DNA of 6,431 nt from an uncultured Solirubrobacterales bacterium (GTDB lineage Bacteria; Actinomycetota; Thermoleophilia; Solirubrobacterales; 70-9): the NCBI GenBank assembly GCA_937910825.1, contig CALEMO010000068.1, positions 1-6,431 on the forward strand, in the 5' to 3' direction. How positions within the stretch are numbered: position 1 is the first letter of the stretch; every line of letters begins with the position of its first letter. The notes beneath the pieces are model-generated. The model had not been told where the DNA came from, ran no database searches, and was given only the letters and a program-made list of their open reading frames with translations. Both the position numbers and the translations under genes were made by a program. Below are positions 5,459 to 6,431 of this stretch, in pieces.

Positions 5459-5487
5459 GTAATAGACGAGGCGTTCTCAGATGTCAA
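5459..5487 (-). promoter_or_regulatory. Sigma-70-type promoter of the surface-protein gene
   Basis: On the minus strand a perfect TTGACA -35 box (5487-5482) and TATTAC -10 box (5464-5459, four of six consensus bases) are separated by exactly 17 nt. It begins 37 nt past the UbiA-family stop codon and points at the surface-protein gene, so that gene need not depend on read-through. The octamer TTCTCAGA in its spacer (5474-5481) recurs at 5411-5418, possibly by chance. Confidence 0.7.
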
Positions 5488-5524
5488 GAATTGCCTGTTT
5501 GCGGGACTTTACGCCCAGCCAGGC

Positions 5525-6431
5525 TCAGTTGAAGACGTATAGCAACAGAAAAGCGGTCAGGGCGAAAACGCCCGCCGCCGCGATAATCGGACGGTCTTCA
5601 GCGACGATCGCTGCCGTCGAGCGGTCATCCGAACGGTCGTAGATCAGATAGAGGTAGCGGAAGATCCCGTAGACCACCGGCGGGATCGTGAGCATCATCT
5701 GATTGCCGACAAGCGGCGAATCGACCGCGTAGATCGCGTAGCTCACGACTGTGCCTGTGGTGACCATAGCGACCATCTGGTCGAGGAACGGCAGGGAGTA
5801 GTGCTCGAGCACGGGTCGGCTGCTGGTTCCCTCGTGGAGTTCGGAAACCGCTTCTTGACGACGCTTGGTGAATCCAAGAAAAAGGGCGAGCATGCCCGTA
5901 CAGAGGATCAGCCATTCCGAAGCATCGGTATCGACCGCTTCCGCACCGGCGATCACCCGCAGGATGAACAGTGAAGCGAGGGTCATCACGTCGATGATCA
6001 CGATCTGCTTGAGGCCGAAGCTGTAAGCGACCTGGATCACCCCGTAGCCGCTCACCATCAATCCGACCTTCCAGTTGACGATCAGGAAAGCCACTGCGAT
6101 CGCACCGAGCGCCAGACCGGCGGCAATGACCCAGGCAGTCTGGATCGAGAGCTGTCCGGCCGCGATCGGGCGAAAACGCTTCTTTGGGTGCTGCCGGTCG
6201 AGCTCGACATCATTGAGGTCGTTGATGAAATAACCAGCGCTGGAAATCGCACAGAACGCAGCGAAGGTGATCAGCGCCTGGCCGATCGCCCACGGATCGT
6301 CAACCTGGCCGGAAAACAGCAGCCCGGCGAATACGAGCACATTCTTGACCCACTCATGGGGCCGTGCTGTCTTCAGCGCGGCCCTGAGGGGCCCACGTTC
6401 GGGCGGCAGGGTTTCGGAGGTGGTTGCTTCC
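5525..6431 (-). CDS. UbiA-family prenyltransferase, decaprenyl-phosphate phosphoribosyltransferase-like (5' end outside window)
   Basis: This integral membrane enzyme most resembles the UbiA-type phosphoribosyltransferases (Rv3806c family), which move phosphoribose from PRPP onto a polyprenyl phosphate; in mycobacteria this feeds arabinan synthesis through decaprenylphosphoryl-arabinose. About 302 residues are visible. Motifs are RPHEWVKN (6341-6364), the Mg-binding NDLNDVELD (6197-6223) followed by RQHPKKRFRPIAAG, then YSFGLKQIVIIDVMTLASLF with its second conserved Asp, and FTKRRQE. Several hydrophobic segments span the whole length, ending in a C-terminal helix up to VFN. A GTG at 6340 would be an internal start that removes RPHEWVKN; the frame is open past it to the window edge, so the real start lies to the right. 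The exact polyprenyl substrate is uncertain outside mycolate-bearing groups. No clear terminator follows; the next gene's promoter starts 37 nt downstream. Confidence 0.85.
   Translation of the reverse strand, partial: EATTSETLPPERGPLRAALKTARPHEWVKNVLVFAGLLFSGQVDDPWAIGQALITFAAFCAISSAGYFINDLNDVELDRQHPKKRFRPIAAGQLSIQTAWVIAAGLALGAIAVAFLIVNWKVGLMVSGYGVIQVAYSFGLKQIVIIDVMTLASLFILRVIAGAEAVDTDASEWLILCTGMLALFLGFTKRRQEAVSELHEGTSSRPVLEHYSLPFLDQMVAMVTTGTVVSYAIYAVDSPLVGNQMMLTIPPVVYGIFRYLYLIYDRSDDRSTAAIVAEDRPIIAAAGVFALTAFLLLYVFN

Noticed and set aside
5411..5481. TTCTCAGA repeated at 5411-5418 and 5474-5481 as a possible operator pair
   Set aside because: One eight-base repeat in 300 bases is expected by chance, and the spacing (63 bp) fits DNA helical phasing only loosely.

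Overview
The window looks like chromosomal DNA of a GC-rich Gram-positive bacterium. It is most likely an actinobacterium, and possibly of the Thermoleophilia/Solirubrobacterales type. That placement is an inference. It rests on high GC in third codon positions, a groES-groEL operon under a CIRCE operator, a UbiA enzyme resembling decaprenyl-phosphate phosphoribosyltransferase, and secreted proteins with lysine-rich C-termini of a kind I associate with that group. No search was run.

Layout, left to right. Bases 1-135 hold no gene I can support, but contain a strong GC-rich hairpin. A plus-strand gene (136-1191) encodes a secreted GH26-like glycoside hydrolase. It converges on the minus-strand groES-groEL operon (3466 down to 1506). 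Directly after the groEL stop codon, three hairpins abut end to end; the last and strongest (1428-1467) is probably a shared bidirectional terminator. Upstream of groES is a perfect CIRCE inverted repeat (3515-3543), the expected HrcA operator. Between it and the next gene lie a region with two alternative hairpins (3605-3672) and a terminator (3704-3730).

The minus-strand stretch 5220-3781 is one secreted surface protein: signal peptide, an N-terminal domain with a GLH/SHxxFC signature, a DUF11 domain and a basic C-terminal domain. As given, it is split into three reading frames by two single-base shifts of opposite sign, which cancel out. It has a good sigma-70-type promoter (5459-5487) and a leader of about 230 nt that can fold. 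The last gene (5525 to the right edge, minus strand) is a UbiA-family membrane prenyltransferase whose start lies outside the window.

The genes do not form one pathway. The groESL operon is protein-folding housekeeping. The flanking genes are cell-envelope or secreted functions and each appears to be its own transcription unit. I found no mobile element, CRISPR array, tRNA or rRNA, and no convincing new multi-gene system. The points most worth a second look are the triple hairpin after groEL, the compensating frameshifts in the surface protein, and that gene's structured leader.
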